The translations under genes and the position numbers were made by a program. This document shows, in pieces, positions 40,496 through 49,382 of a DNA stretch of 64,000 nt (position 1 is the stretch's first letter; the number at the start of each line of letters is the position of its first letter). The stretch lies in assembly GCA_903832735.1 (NCBI GenBank), contig CAILCO010000124.1, forward strand, positions 1 through 64,000. The letters run 5' to 3'. Origin of the DNA: an uncultured Sterolibacterium sp. Its GTDB lineage: Bacteria > Pseudomonadota > Gammaproteobacteria > Burkholderiales > Rhodocyclaceae. Below the pieces are notes generated by a model. It did not search any database and was not told where the DNA came from. It worked only from the letters and a program-made list of their open reading frames with translations.

Positions 40496-42427
40496 ATGCC
40501 CGATCCGCTGCGTGCGACAAGCCTCAAGACCCGGGTACTGTTCCTCGTCTCGCTGCTCATCGTCGTCGCCATCTGGGGGCTCGCCGCAGTCGTGGCGAAA
40601 GTTCTGCAGTCCGACCTGGAGAAGATCGTGGCGCAGCATTTGTCGGCGACGCTCGACTATGTCGCCGATGATATCGACCAAGGCATGCAGAACCGCATCA
40701 ATGCATTGAACAAACTCGCTGCCAGGATCACGCCGGAAATCCAGGCCGACCCGGCGAAAGTGCAGCGCCTGCTGATGCAAAGCGATCTTGCCGCCACACT
40801 CTTTCCTGAAGGCGTCACCTGCAGCAATCGCCAGGGCCTCATCTTTGCCGACAACCCCGAGCTCCCGGGCAGGTCGGGCGGTTCGCTGGCGGACCGGCAA
40901 TACTTTCGCGAAATCATGGCCGGCGCCCCTCTGGCGATCAGCAGTCCCATCGTCGGCAGGTTCGTCAGGCAGCCCGTGGTCATCCTGGCCGTGCCGGTCT
41001 CCGACGCGCAGGGCGTGACCAGCGGCATGCTGGTCGGCGCCTCCACGCTGTCCGACCAGGACCTGTTCGGACAACTGGAAAAGACCAAGATCGGCAGGAC
41101 CGGCTACTTCATCGTGGCCTCGCCCCGGGACCGGCTGATCGTTTCGGCCACCGACAGGACCCGGATCCTGACACCGATGGCGGTCAAAGGGACGAACCGT
41201 CTGCTCGACCGGCGCCTGGAAGAGGGTTTCGAGGGTGAAGCTATAGCCACCACTTCATCGGGCGTCGAAGTACTGAGTGTAGGCCGCGCCATAAAGAACA
41301 CAGGCTGGATCGCCGTCATCGGCATCGAGACCCAGGAGGCCTTCGCACCGATCGTGACGCTCAAACGTCAGATCTATTTCGGGGCGCTGCTGATTTCGCT
41401 GCTCGTCGCTCTGGTCCTGCGCTTCGTCCTGAAGCGGCAGTTGCTGCCGCTCGGGGTTGCGGCGCAGGCGATGCGGCGGATGAGCGAAGGCGAAGAACCT
41501 CTCGCGCCGATACCCGTCGTGCGCCGTGACGAAATCGGCCAACTGGTGGACAGCTTCAACCAGCTAGCGCTAGAGCACATTCGGCTCATCGAAGACTTGC
41601 ACCAGGAAATCGCCGAACGGCGGCACAGCGAAGATGAAGTCCGCAAACTCAACGAAACCCTCGAACAGGGCGTGATCGACCGGACCAACCAGCTGACCCT
41701 GGCCAATCAGCAGTTGGAGCAGGAAATAGCCGAGCGCAGAACTGCCGAATCAACGGCCCTGGACTTTGCGACTCGCTTGCAGGTCATGACCCGGCGCCAT
41801 GACGGTGCCCAGGAACTGGAGAAGCGCAGGCTGGCCCGCGAACTCCACGACCGCGTTTCATCCAGTCTGACGGCCATAGGTCTCAGCCTGGGCCTGATCG
41901 AAAAGCAACCGCCTCGGGATATCGCCCTCACGGTCAAGGAACGGCTGTCCGGGATCAGCGCATTGCTCAAGGAGACCATGAGCCATGCCCGGGAGATCAG
42001 CCATGATTTGCATCCCGCGGTGCTGGGTTATGCTGGCGTGGTGGCGGCGCTGGAAGACTATGGGCGGAAATTTTCCGCCCATACCGGCATCGATGTCCTG
42101 GTGGTCGGGGAAGACCGGGAAATCCGCCTCCCCCCGGAAATGGAAATCGCGCTCTACCGCATCGCCCAGGAAGCGCTGACGAATTGCGCCAAGCATGCCG
42201 GCGCCACCAGCATCACGATAGAACTCGATGGCGACAGCGAACGGGTCGCGTTCGCAATCTCCGACGATGGCAAGGGCTTCGACGCGAGCCGACTGAGCAG
42301 CAACGGCAACGCGCAAGGGCTAGGTTTGCTCTCGATGCGCGAGCGGGCCGAGGCGATTGGCGGCCGATTGACCCTGACCGCAATGCCCGGTACCGGCACG
42401 CGGATCAGCGTCGAAATCTATTTATAG
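40496..42427 (+). CDS. Orphan sensor histidine kinase (dCache-HAMP-HisKA_3)
   Basis: A 643-aa membrane kinase. TM1 is about residues 14-36, a periplasmic double-Cache-like domain reaches to about 285, and TM2 is followed by HAMP, a coiled coil and a NarX/DesK-type core. The phosphoacceptor is His451 in [13 protein letters not shown]-binding boxes are [10 protein letters not shown] and DDGKGFD. Such kinases sense small ligands through Cache domains and signal to LuxR-type regulators; none is nearby. The gene lies opposite to and between hisE and hisI and overlaps the hisI end by 10 bp. Confidence 0.9.
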   Translation: MPDPLRATSLKTRVLFLVSLLIVVAIWGLAAVVAKVLQSDLEKIVAQHLSATLDYVADDIDQGMQNRINALNKLAARITPEIQADPAKVQRLLMQSDLAATLFPEGVTCSNRQGLIFADNPELPGRSGGSLADRQYFREIMAGAPLAISSPIVGRFVRQPVVILAVPVSDAQGVTSGMLVGASTLSDQDLFGQLEKTKIGRTGYFIVASPRDRLIVSATDRTRILTPMAVKGTNRLLDRRLEEGFEGEAIATTSSGVEVLSVGRAIKNTGWIAVIGIETQEAFAPIVTLKRQIYFGALLISLLVALVLRFVLKRQLLPLGVAAQAMRRMSEGEEPLAPIPVVRRDEIGQLVDSFNQLALEHIRLIEDLHQEIAERRHSEDEVRKLNETLEQGVIDRTNQLTLANQQLEQEIAERRTAESTALDFATRLQVMTRRHDGAQELEKRRLARELHDRVSSSLTAIGLSLGLIEKQPPRDIALTVKERLSGISALLKETMSHAREISHDLHPAVLGYAGVVAALEDYGRKFSAHTGIDVLVVGEDREIRLPPEMEIALYRIAQEALTNCAKHAGATSITIELDGDSERVAFAISDDGKGFDASRLSSNGNAQGLGLLSMRERAEAIGGRLTLTAMPGTGTRISVEIYL

Positions 42428-42804
42428 ATTTCGCTCGGGTCCTTGATGACCGCGTCGATCGCCTGCCAGTGGCCTGCGTCCAGGCGCTGATAGAAGCAAC
42501 TGCGGCGCCCGGTATGGCAGCTGATGCCACCCTTCTGCTCGATCTTGAGCAGGATAACGTCGTTGTCGCAGTCGATGCGGATCTCGCGCACTTTCTGGGT
42601 GTGACCCGACTCCTCGCCTTTGTGCCAAAGCTTGCGCCTGGAACGCGACCAATAGATCGCCTCGCCGCCCTCGGCGGTGCGCTCCAGGGCCTCGCGGTTC
42701 ATCCAGGCGAACATCAGCACCTCGCCGCTGTCCGCGTCCTGCGCGATCACCGGAACCAGGCCCTGCCCGTCCCAAACGACGTCGTTCAACCAATTCGCAC
42801 TCAT
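42418..42804 (-). CDS. hisI: Phosphoribosyl-AMP cyclohydrolase
   Basis: A 128-aa protein carrying the zinc-binding signatures [13 protein letters not shown] and [10 protein letters not shown], and the [13 protein letters not shown] segment. It opens the purine ring of phosphoribosyl-AMP, step 3 of histidine synthesis. ATG 42804 reads [13 protein letters not shown]. It is separate from HisE, as usual in betaproteobacteria. Confidence 0.94.
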   Translation of the reverse strand: MSANWLNDVVWDGQGLVPVIAQDADSGEVLMFAWMNREALERTAEGGEAIYWSRSRRKLWHKGEESGHTQKVREIRIDCDNDVILLKIEQKGGISCHTGRRSCFYQRLDAGHWQAIDAVIKDPSEIYK

Positions 42805-42818
42805 CTTGCCTCGCTTTG

Positions 42819-42853
42819 CCTTCCCCCCCACCCCTCCCCAAGGGAAGGGGTGA
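42819..42853 (-). repeat. Short GC-rich repeat, copy 2
   Basis: On the minus strand this reads TCACCCCTTCCCTTGGGGAG then a G-run, nearly the same as 5962-5997. It occupies the hisF-hisI gap (42805-42921). Confidence 0.6.
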
Positions 42854-42921
42854 CGGTCGTTCGTCCCTGCGGGACTCCGTATGTTACGCTGGACCGGGCT
42901 CGGGGCGACCTTCGCCCGGTG

Positions 42922-43680
42922 CTACAAACGCACCTCGATGCCCTGGGCACGCAGGTATTCCTTGGCCTGGCGCACAGTGTATTCCCCGTAGTGGAAAATG
43001 CTCGCGGCCAGCACCGCATCGGCGCGGCCTTGCAGAATGCCGTCGGCGAGGTGCTGCAGCGTGCCGACGCCGCCGCTGGCGATCACCGGAATGGCCAGCG
43101 CATCCGACACCGCGCGGGTCAGCGCGAGATCGAAACCGTTCTTGGTGCCGTCGCGGTCCATGCTGGTGAGGAGTATTTCGCCGGCACCCAGCGCCTCGGC
43201 CTGCTGCGCCCAGAGCACCGCGTCCAGGCCGGTGTCGCGCCGCCCGCCGTGGCTGAACACCGCCCATTTCCCCGGCGCCACCTGCTTGGCATCGATGGCC
43301 ACGACGATGCACTGGCTGCCGACCTTGGCCGAGGCATCGGCCACCAGTTGTGGATTTTCCAGCGCCGCGCTATTCATGGCCACCTTGTCGGCGCCGGCGT
43401 TCAGCAGTCTGCGCACGTCGGCCACGGTGCGCACGCCGCCGCCGACGGTGAGCGGAATGAACACCTGCTCGGCCACCTGTTCGACCACATGCAGGATGAT
43501 GTCGCGCTGATCGGAACTGGCCGTGATGTCGAGGAAGGTGATCTCGTCCGCCCCCTGCTCATCATAGCGGCGGGCGATTTCGACCGGGTCGCCGGCGTCC
43601 CTCAGTTCGACGAAATTGACGCCCTTGACCACGCGGCCGGCGGCTACGTCGAGGCAGGGAATGATGCGTTTTGCCAACAT
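42922..43680 (-). CDS. hisF: Imidazole glycerol phosphate synthase, cyclase subunit
   Basis: A 252-aa beta-alpha barrel starting [20 protein letters not shown], with catalytic Asp in CLDV and the second Asp in [10 protein letters not shown]-type loop ([13 protein letters not shown]). With HisH it makes imidazole glycerol phosphate and AICAR. ATG 43680 gives standard length; the frame upstream is a shadow of hisA. Confidence 0.96.
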   Translation of the reverse strand: MLAKRIIPCLDVAAGRVVKGVNFVELRDAGDPVEIARRYDEQGADEITFLDITASSDQRDIILHVVEQVAEQVFIPLTVGGGVRTVADVRRLLNAGADKVAMNSAALENPQLVADASAKVGSQCIVVAIDAKQVAPGKWAVFSHGGRRDTGLDAVLWAQQAEALGAGEILLTSMDRDGTKNGFDLALTRAVSDALAIPVIASGGVGTLQHLADGILQGRADAVLAASIFHYGEYTVRQAKEYLRAQGIEVRL

Positions 43681-43720
43681 GCGGAAGCGATCTGCGGCGA
43701 GCAGTGGTCTTGCGCGCCGC

Positions 43721-44473
43721 TTACGGCCGGTCTCCCCGCAAGAGTCTGTCGGCTTCCGCCTGCGCCGTCTTGAAATCGAGCGTTCCCTCGTAGATCGCGC
43801 GACCGGTGATGGCGCCCATGATGCCTTCGTGTTCGACGGCGCACAGCGCCCTGACATCATCCACGTTGGCGATGCCGCCGCTGGCAATGACCGGGATACG
43901 CAGCGCCTGGGCGAGCCGGACCGTGGCCTCGATATTCACGCCGGAGAGCATGCCGTCCCGGCCGATGTCGGTGTAGATCACCGCCTCGACGCCGTGGTCC
44001 TGGAACTTCCTGGCCAGGTCGACGACGTCGTGACCGGTCATCTTCGACCAGCCATTGACCGCCACCTTGCCGTCCTTGGCGTCCAGGCCGACGACGATGT
44101 GTCCCGGAAAGGCCACGCAGGCATCGTAAAGAAAGCCTGGCGTCTTCACCGCCGCGGTGCCGATGATGACGTAGGAGATGCCGTCGTCGAGACAGCGGCC
44201 GATGGTGTCGAGGTCGCGAATGCCGCCCCCCAGCTGGACGGGAATCTCCTCGCCGACTTCCTTGAGTATCGCCCTGATCGCCGGTTCATTCTTCGGCTTG
44301 CCGGCGAATGCGCCGTTCAGGTCAACCAGGTGCAGACGGCGCGCGCCCTGGTCTATCCAGTGACGCGCCATGGCCGCCGGATCTTCGGAAAATACCGTGG
44401 CATCTGCCATGTCGCCCTGCTTCAGGCGGACGCAGTGGCCGTCTTTCAGGTCAATCGCGGGAATCAAGAGCAT
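43721..44473 (-). CDS. hisA: ProFAR isomerase
   Basis: A 250-aa barrel: [20 protein letters not shown] with the first catalytic Asp, GGGIRD, and the second Asp in YTDIGRDGM. It opens the ribose of ProFAR by an Amadori rearrangement. It lies between hisH and hisF as expected. Confidence 0.96.
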   Translation of the reverse strand: MLLIPAIDLKDGHCVRLKQGDMADATVFSEDPAAMARHWIDQGARRLHLVDLNGAFAGKPKNEPAIRAILKEVGEEIPVQLGGGIRDLDTIGRCLDDGISYVIIGTAAVKTPGFLYDACVAFPGHIVVGLDAKDGKVAVNGWSKMTGHDVVDLARKFQDHGVEAVIYTDIGRDGMLSGVNIEATVRLAQALRIPVIASGGIANVDDVRALCAVEHEGIMGAITGRAIYEGTLDFKTAQAEADRLLRGDRP

Positions 44474-44518
44474 AGGAGTATTCGGATCTCGATGGCGGAG
44501 AGAAAAGGTGGCAGCGAT

Positions 44519-45157
44519 TCAGGGATTCCAGCGCATGAAATTGGCCAGCAGTAGGAGCCCGTCGCGCGCGCTTTTTTCCGGATGGAATTGCACGGCGAAG
44601 ATATTATCGCGGGCGACGGCGCTGGTAAAGGGGATGCCATAATTCGTCGACCCGGCGATCAGGTCGGGGCTGGCCGGTTCGACGAAATAGCTGTGCACGA
44701 AATAGAAGCGCGCACCGTCGGCTATGCCGTCCCAGAGCGGATGCGGCCCGGCCTGCCATACTTCGTTCCAGCCCATGTGCGGCACCTTGAGGCGGCTGCC
44801 GTCCGGCCCGGCCATGGCCGCGCGCGGAAAGCGCGGCACCCGGCCGGGCAATACGGAGAGGCCCATGACGTCGCCTTCCTCGGCGTGGCCAAAGAGCATC
44901 TGCAGACCGACGCAGATGCCGAGAAAGGGCTGCGCCTTTGCCGCATGGAGCACCGCGTCGGTCAAGCCGCGCGCCGCCAGTTCGCGCATGCAATCGGGCA
45001 TCGCGCCCTGCCCCGGCACGACGACGCGGTCGGCGCGCAGGATCTCGGCGGCGCTGGAGGTGACGAGCACGCTGGCCTCGGGCGCGACATGCTCGATGGC
45101 TTTGGCCACCGAACGCAGATTGCCCATGCCGTAATCGACGACTGCAACCGTACTCAT
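44519..45157 (-). CDS. hisH: Imidazole glycerol phosphate synthase, glutaminase subunit
   Basis: A 212-aa class I glutamine amidotransferase. Nucleophile Cys is in FLGICVGLQMLF and the His/Glu pair in VQFHPEKS. It supplies ammonia to HisF through the barrel. Confidence 0.96.
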   Translation of the reverse strand: MSTVAVVDYGMGNLRSVAKAIEHVAPEASVLVTSSAAEILRADRVVVPGQGAMPDCMRELAARGLTDAVLHAAKAQPFLGICVGLQMLFGHAEEGDVMGLSVLPGRVPRFPRAAMAGPDGSRLKVPHMGWNEVWQAGPHPLWDGIADGARFYFVHSYFVEPASPDLIAGSTNYGIPFTSAVARDNIFAVQFHPEKSARDGLLLLANFMRWNP

Positions 45158-45182
45158 GGCGAAGACATCGAAGGCGGAAGGC

Positions 45183-45207
45183 TACGAACAAGGGGGGAGC
45201 CCCCTTG
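45183..45207. repeat. GC hairpin in the hisB-hisH gap
   Basis: CAAGGGGG / CCCCCTTG with a 3-nt loop, preceded by TACGAA. The same TACGAACAAGGGG...CCCCTTG layout is found at 352-380 on the other strand. It sits inside an operon, so it could attenuate or process the his message. Confidence 0.5.
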
Positions 45208-45276
45208 CAAATCCTCCAGCAACCCGCGCTTCGAACTACTCTGCTCAGACAATGGAAAGGATGGCGTCATAAGTAA

Positions 45277-45864
45277 CTACAGGCTGCCCTTGGTCGACGG
45301 CATGCGGCCAGCGGCACGGACATCCGCTTCGACGGCCATGCGCAGCGCCCTGCCGAAGGCCTTGAAAATCGTTTCCGCCTGATGGTGCGCATTCTCGCCG
45401 GCGAGATTGTCGATATGCACGGTGATCCCGGCATGATTGACCAGGCCCTGGAAAAATTCCCGCACCAGGTCGACGTCGAACTCGCCGATTAGCGCCCGGC
45501 GGAAATCGACGTTGAAGCTAAGGCCAGGCCGGCCGGAGAGATCCACCACGACGCGCGACAAGGCCTCGTCGAGCGGCACATAGGCATGGCCGTAGCGGGT
45601 CAGGCCCGTCTTGTCGCCGATGGCGCGGGAGATCGCCTGGCCGAGCGTGATGCCGATATCCTCGACGCTGTGGTGAGCGTCGATGTGGAGATCGCCCTTG
45701 GCCTCGACTTCGAGGTCGATCATGCCGTGGCGGGCGATCTGGTCGAGCATGTGATCGAGAAAACCAATGCCCGAAGCAAGTCGTACCTGCCCCGAACCGT
45801 CGAGGTCGACCTTGACCCTGATCTGGGTCTCCAGGGTGTTACGGGTAATTTCCCCTAGTCGCAT
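45277..45864 (-). CDS. hisB: Imidazoleglycerol-phosphate dehydratase
   Basis: A 195-aa monofunctional HisB (no phosphatase domain). The metal-binding repeats [11 protein letters not shown] and HHSVEDIGI, and later [15 protein letters not shown], are present. ATG 45864 or 45867 follow AAGG; the longer start is a TTG. It is first of the minus-strand set hisBHAFI and divergent from hisC, with a 129-bp promoter gap. Confidence 0.95.
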   Translation of the reverse strand: MRLGEITRNTLETQIRVKVDLDGSGQVRLASGIGFLDHMLDQIARHGMIDLEVEAKGDLHIDAHHSVEDIGITLGQAISRAIGDKTGLTRYGHAYVPLDEALSRVVVDLSGRPGLSFNVDFRRALIGEFDVDLVREFFQGLVNHAGITVHIDNLAGENAHHQAETIFKAFGRALRMAVEADVRAAGRMPSTKGSL

Positions 45865-45993
45865 CATCAAACCTTATTCAATACTCGACATCCGAGCCCT
45901 ACGCATCATAATCCGCAGCATCCACTAACGGCAAGGGATGCGCTTCTTGCTAAGATACGCCCTTCGCGCCGAAATCCGCCCATCGTGCCCACC

Positions 45994-47079
45994 ATGAGCA
46001 AATTCTGGAACAGTCTCGTCCATAGCCTCACGCCTTACGTTCCGGGCGAGCAGCCGCAACTCGCCGGGTTGGTCAAGCTCAACACCAACGAGAATCCCTA
46101 CGGCCCTTCGGCCAAAGTCCTGGACGTGCTGCACGCGGAGGTAGGCGACAGGCTGAGACTCTATCCCGACCCCAACGCCCGCGATCTGAAGCGGGCCATC
46201 GCCGACTTTCATGGCCTGGCCGCGGAGCAGGTATTCGTCGGCAACGGTTCCGACGAAGTGCTCGCCCATGTCTTCCTCGCCCTGTTGAAGCACGAACAGC
46301 CGGTCCTGTTTCCGGACATCAGCTACAGTTTTTATCCGGTGTATTGCGGGCTCTACGACATCGACCATGTCACCGTGCCGCTTTCAGACAGCTACCAGAT
46401 CGAGGTTGGCGACTATCTCAAGGCCGGTCGATGCGGCGGCATCATCTTTCCCAATCCGAATGCGCCCACCGGCTGCCTCGTGGCGCTCGACGAAATCGAA
46501 CGCCTGCTCAAGGCGAAGCCGGAATCGGTGCTCGTGGTCGATGAAGCCTATATCGATTTCGGCGGCCAGACCATCCCCACGGCCATCCCGCTGATCGCGC
46601 GCTACCCGAACTTGCTGGTGGTCCAGACGCTGTCGAAATCACGCGCGCTGGCCGGCCTGCGGGTCGGTTTCGCGCTCGGCCATCCCGATCTGATCGAGGC
46701 GCTGGAGCGGGTTAAAAACAGCTTCAACTCCTATCCCCTGGACCGGCTGGCAATCGCCGGCGGCGCCGCCGCCATGGCGGATCGCGGCCATTTCGAACTG
46801 ACCCGCCTGGCCATCATAGCCAGCCGCGAGGCATTGTCCCGGGCGCTGGAAAATCTGGGCTTCGAGGTGCTGCCCTCGAAGGCCAATTTCATTTTCGCCC
46901 GGCACCCCGGGAAGGATGGCGAGGGCTTGGCCCTGGCGCTCAGGGAGCGGGGGATCATCGTGCGTCACTTCAAACTGCCGCGCATAGACCAGTTCCTGCG
47001 GATCAGCGTCGGCACCGAAGAACAGTGTCAGGCATTGGTGGCAGCTCTGGCGGAGATACTGAGAGCCGCTGCTGAATAA
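45994..47079 (+). CDS. hisC: Histidinol-phosphate aminotransferase
   Basis: A 361-aa PLP enzyme of fold type [27 protein letters not shown] and the PLP lysine in [13 protein letters not shown] are seen. It makes histidinol phosphate from imidazole acetol phosphate. It lies on the plus strand, opposite to all other his genes here, whereas betaproteobacterial clusters normally read hisG-D-C-B in one direction. I use ATG 45994; an in-frame GTG is at 45985. Confidence 0.95.
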   Translation: MSKFWNSLVHSLTPYVPGEQPQLAGLVKLNTNENPYGPSAKVLDVLHAEVGDRLRLYPDPNARDLKRAIADFHGLAAEQVFVGNGSDEVLAHVFLALLKHEQPVLFPDISYSFYPVYCGLYDIDHVTVPLSDSYQIEVGDYLKAGRCGGIIFPNPNAPTGCLVALDEIERLLKAKPESVLVVDEAYIDFGGQTIPTAIPLIARYPNLLVVQTLSKSRALAGLRVGFALGHPDLIEALERVKNSFNSYPLDRLAIAGGAAAMADRGHFELTRLAIIASREALSRALENLGFEVLPSKANFIFARHPGKDGEGLALALRERGIIVRHFKLPRIDQFLRISVGTEEQCQALVAALAEILRAAAE

Positions 47080-47103
47080 ATCCCTCGTTGTCGATCGCTT
47101 TTC

Positions 47104-47178
47104 GGGTCTTTGCGAGGAGCGCAACGATGGGAGCCCGCAGGGCGGGATCACCCGACGAGGTGACGTGGCAATCCAGCC
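47104..47178 (+). repeat. Dispersed-repeat-like segment downstream of hisC
   Basis: GTCTTTGCGAGGAGCGCAAC ... GACGAGGTGACGTGGCAATC. This reads like the common bacterial intergenic repeat of the type TTGCGAGGAGCG...GTGGCAATCC. A related end (TTCGCAATGACAAAC) occurs at 49368-49382. The stretch 47080-47672 has no gene I can support; it holds this element, repeat R1 and the leader of the cassette. Confidence 0.5.
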
Positions 47179-47204
47179 TTTGCGGGGTTCAGAATATCGC
47201 CGCG

Positions 47205-47432
47205 GCAATGGTGACTGACGCCCGCCGGGTCTCGCCCCGGCGGGCGAGATACTTTCTTGCTGCGCGGCAAGAAAATATCCAAAGAATCGCGCCCCGCCGC
47301 CCCGGCCCTGCGGGCTTCCCTCCCTCCGAACCACCAGCCCGGCCGGCCGCTAAACTCGCTACGCTCAGACAACGCGTCCGGACTGCCCCGGTCCGGCGGT
47401 CCTCCGCTCGGCGGGACAGAGGGGATGGGTGA
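47205..47432 (+). repeat. Long inverted repeat R1 (left flank of cassette)
   Basis: About 228 bp, the reverse complement of 49132-49355 with roughly nine in ten positions shared over most of its length. It contains an interrupted palindrome (47249-47278) around TTTCTTGC-TGCGCG-GCAAGAAA. ORFs predicted across it are low-complexity Pro/Arg-rich frames and look spurious. Confidence 0.85.
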
Positions 47433-47595
47433 ATCAAATTCTCCGCTGCGCTTTCAATTCCGGAGTCCAGAGTCCAAATCGGGAGGTTCGGGTACAACCC
47501 ACTCCTGCCATTCAAGCTAAATTTTTACGGGTGGCTGTTTCCTGAACATAAAGCCGACTGTTAAGACGATCTATGTAGGTGAAATGGGGAGGTCG

Positions 47596-47612
47596 CAACG
47601 GTTAGACCGTTG
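47596..47612. promoter_or_regulatory. Palindrome upstream of the cassette, possible operator
   Basis: Perfect inverted repeat CAACGGT-TAG-ACCGTTG, 60 bp before the first cassette gene. It could be a regulator site for the two genes. Confidence 0.35.
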
Positions 47613-47672
47613 ATACATGATGGCATGCACGATAGGCTGCTTCGTCATCGTCGATTCGTGGGGTGGAATACA

Positions 47673-48035
47673 ATGCTGTCTCAACTGACTCGTGCCGAAT
47701 GCTTGATGATTGCGGGCGAACGGCTTCGGCACAAGTATGGAGATGCCATTCCTCGACTGGACCTAAAAGCGGTAGCGGCGAAGCTAGGTGGATACGAAGA
47801 GTCAAGCATCATCCCTTCGGACCACTGCTATGAAATGATCAATCAAGACCGGTCATCGTTTGTTTTTCATCTCTTTGTTCGTCATGGCCCAGGAACCTAC
47901 AAGTTCCTGGGTTCAGTCTACCCATACTCAGGCCCGGTTTTCTGGAAACCGAAAGGTCAGCCTCCGCGCCAAGTCGGCCACTGGGAAAACGGTCGACACT
48001 CTCTTTCTTTCGATCCACGTACACAAGGCAAGTAG
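47673..48035 (+). CDS. Cassette gene 1: 120-aa protein of unknown function
   Basis: I do not recognise the family. It starts MLSQLTRAECLMIAGERLRH, with a helical N-terminus, an SIIPSDHCYEM motif near residues 45-55, and a beta-rich C-terminus with aromatic residues (VYPYSGPVFWKPKG). No signal peptide or membrane helix is seen. ATG 47673 has GGGGTGG 6 nt upstream; ATG 47625 is also in frame. The coding sequence is visibly less GC-rich than the his genes. Cassette gene 2 begins 9 bp after its stop, so both are probably co-expressed. Confidence 0.65.
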   Translation: MLSQLTRAECLMIAGERLRHKYGDAIPRLDLKAVAAKLGGYEESSIIPSDHCYEMINQDRSSFVFHLFVRHGPGTYKFLGSVYPYSGPVFWKPKGQPPRQVGHWENGRHSLSFDPRTQGK

Positions 48036-48044
48036 GTTGCTTTT

Positions 48045-48989
48045 ATGCAGATCGACATTCAAGCGATCAAGGACCGTCTGTTTTCCAACGAGGCGGTACG
48101 ATCAAGGATAGCTCGCGATTTCGGACTGCCAGATATTCAGACTGACGCCGATGAGTTTGCGGCGTCCGTGCTCTATAAGCTTGGCCAACGGCCATCACCA
48201 ACACCTCTTGATCAGAAACTCAGCAACGCGGAGGTGTTCCGAGCCGCGGTTCGTGCATTGGGCAGCAACCAACGGAAATGGGCTGACTACCTCGGGAATG
48301 AGTCGCGCATTGCGGAGGTACTTTGTGGCTTCGATCCCGGCGAGGCTAGCAAATGTGCACGCGTAGAGAACATTGCCCGGTGGCTCCCAGGACAAAGTTC
48401 AAATGCGGATGCCAGAGCAATTTTAGAATGGGCAATGCTTCTGTCCAGCGACGTCAATTATTACCAGAGCATCAAGTATCTTGGCACTGCCTTCCGTTCG
48501 CATTCGCTCAACGACTATAACGAGCCGCTAACCGATGCTGAACTCTTATTGTGCATTGTTGGCTATCTCGGGAAACCATCAAACAGATGGGCTGGGGCGG
48601 TTCACCTGGATATTGCCGTCAGAGAACTCCCATATCGATATTGGAAAACTAGGGGCATGGGCTATGTACTGGCTAGCGAGTTTTTGCGGAACTTGGGGTG
48701 GAACGGCTTTAAGCCAGATCGTCATATCGCACGTCTATTTTCGCGTTGGCTACCTGAGCAAGGGTCTGTCGTGCTGGGAAGGGTACGCCGCCTGGAATCG
48801 CTTATAGGATGCACTGCCAAGCCGCTGGAGAGCTATCTTAAGTACTCACTTACCGGAAACAGCGTAGCCCCCAGGGACTTGCCCTTGTCTCAGGTAGACA
48901 ACCTAGTGTGGCTGTTGGGTGCTTACTTGGAGCGAAAGGGTTTGGAGTCGGCAGACCGATACCTAACGACCCAAGCGATAGCTGGGTAG
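48045..48989 (+). CDS. Cassette gene 2: HhH-GPD DNA-glycosylase-like protein
   Basis: A 314-aa soluble protein. Residues 204-230 (GMGYVLASEFLRNLG, then FKPDRHIARL) line up with the helix-hairpin-helix and catalytic loop of endonuclease III (GVGRKTANVVLNTAFG ... VDTHIFRV). Asp225 would be the catalytic Asp, His227 and Arg230 also match. The Lys used by bifunctional glycosylase-lyases is not present, so any activity would be base removal only. The remaining 200 N-terminal residues are unfamiliar. One sampled 60-nt line is about 52% GC versus about 63% in hisC. A role in defence or DNA-modification surveillance is speculation. Confidence 0.65.
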   Translation: MQIDIQAIKDRLFSNEAVRSRIARDFGLPDIQTDADEFAASVLYKLGQRPSPTPLDQKLSNAEVFRAAVRALGSNQRKWADYLGNESRIAEVLCGFDPGEASKCARVENIARWLPGQSSNADARAILEWAMLLSSDVNYYQSIKYLGTAFRSHSLNDYNEPLTDAELLLCIVGYLGKPSNRWAGAVHLDIAVRELPYRYWKTRGMGYVLASEFLRNLGWNGFKPDRHIARLFSRWLPEQGSVVLGRVRRLESLIGCTAKPLESYLKYSLTGNSVAPRDLPLSQVDNLVWLLGAYLERKGLESADRYLTTQAIAG

Positions 48990-49047
48990 CGCAATCTATG
49001 CAAGTCAATCGAGGATTCCGGTGCCCGCCATTCCAGCGGCTGCCGTC

Positions 49048-49099
49048 CTGAAGGTCAGCAGCAGTAGGTGAGACCGGACCTTCAGCAGTGCTGATTTTT
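49048..49099 (+). terminator. Hairpins and T-run after cassette gene 2
   Basis: CTGAAGGTC / GACCTTCAG (9-bp arms, 20-nt loop) is followed by TCAGC-AGT-GCTGA and TTTTT. The second stem with its T-run is a plausible intrinsic terminator 90-100 bp after the stop codon. Confidence 0.5.
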
Positions 49100-49131
49100 G
49101 CGCTTTTCCAGAGTTTCCTCGTGGCCGACTG

Positions 49132-49355
49132 CACCCATCCCCTCTGTCCCGCCGAGCGGAGGACCGCCGGACCGGGGCAGTCCGGCCGGGTTGTCTGAGC
49201 GTAGCGAGTTTAGCGGCCGGCCGGGCTGGCGGTTCGGAGGGAGGGGAGCCCGCAGGGCCGGGGCGGCGGGGCGCGTTTCTTTGCTTACTTTCTTGTCGCG
49301 CGACAAGAAAGTAAGTCGCCCACTGGGGCGAGACCCGGCAGCGTCAGGCACCATC
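49132..49355 (-). repeat. Long inverted repeat R2 (right flank of cassette)
   Basis: Inverse copy of 47205-47432. It contains a perfect 30-bp palindrome at 49285-49314 (TTACTTTCTTGTCG-CG-CGACAAGAAAGTAA). The region 48990-49382 has no gene I can support beyond this repeat and the hairpins before it. Confidence 0.85.
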
Positions 49356-49382
49356 GAACGGCGCTACTTCGCAATGACAAAC

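Noticed and set aside
47257-47520. Pro/Arg-rich ORF in repeat R1 and its twin in R2 (49082-49354)
   Set aside because: Both copies encode the same low-complexity peptide only because the DNA repeat is conserved; there is no ribosome site.
47600-49010. Integron gene cassette
   Set aside because: GTTAGAC (47601) and ACCTAAC (48961) fit the attC core patterns, but no matching second core or attC fold follows the stop codon, and no integrase is present.
47432-49132. Classical composite transposon or insertion sequence
   Set aside because: The flanking repeats contain no transposase frame and I see no target-site duplication; only the inverted repeats are supported.
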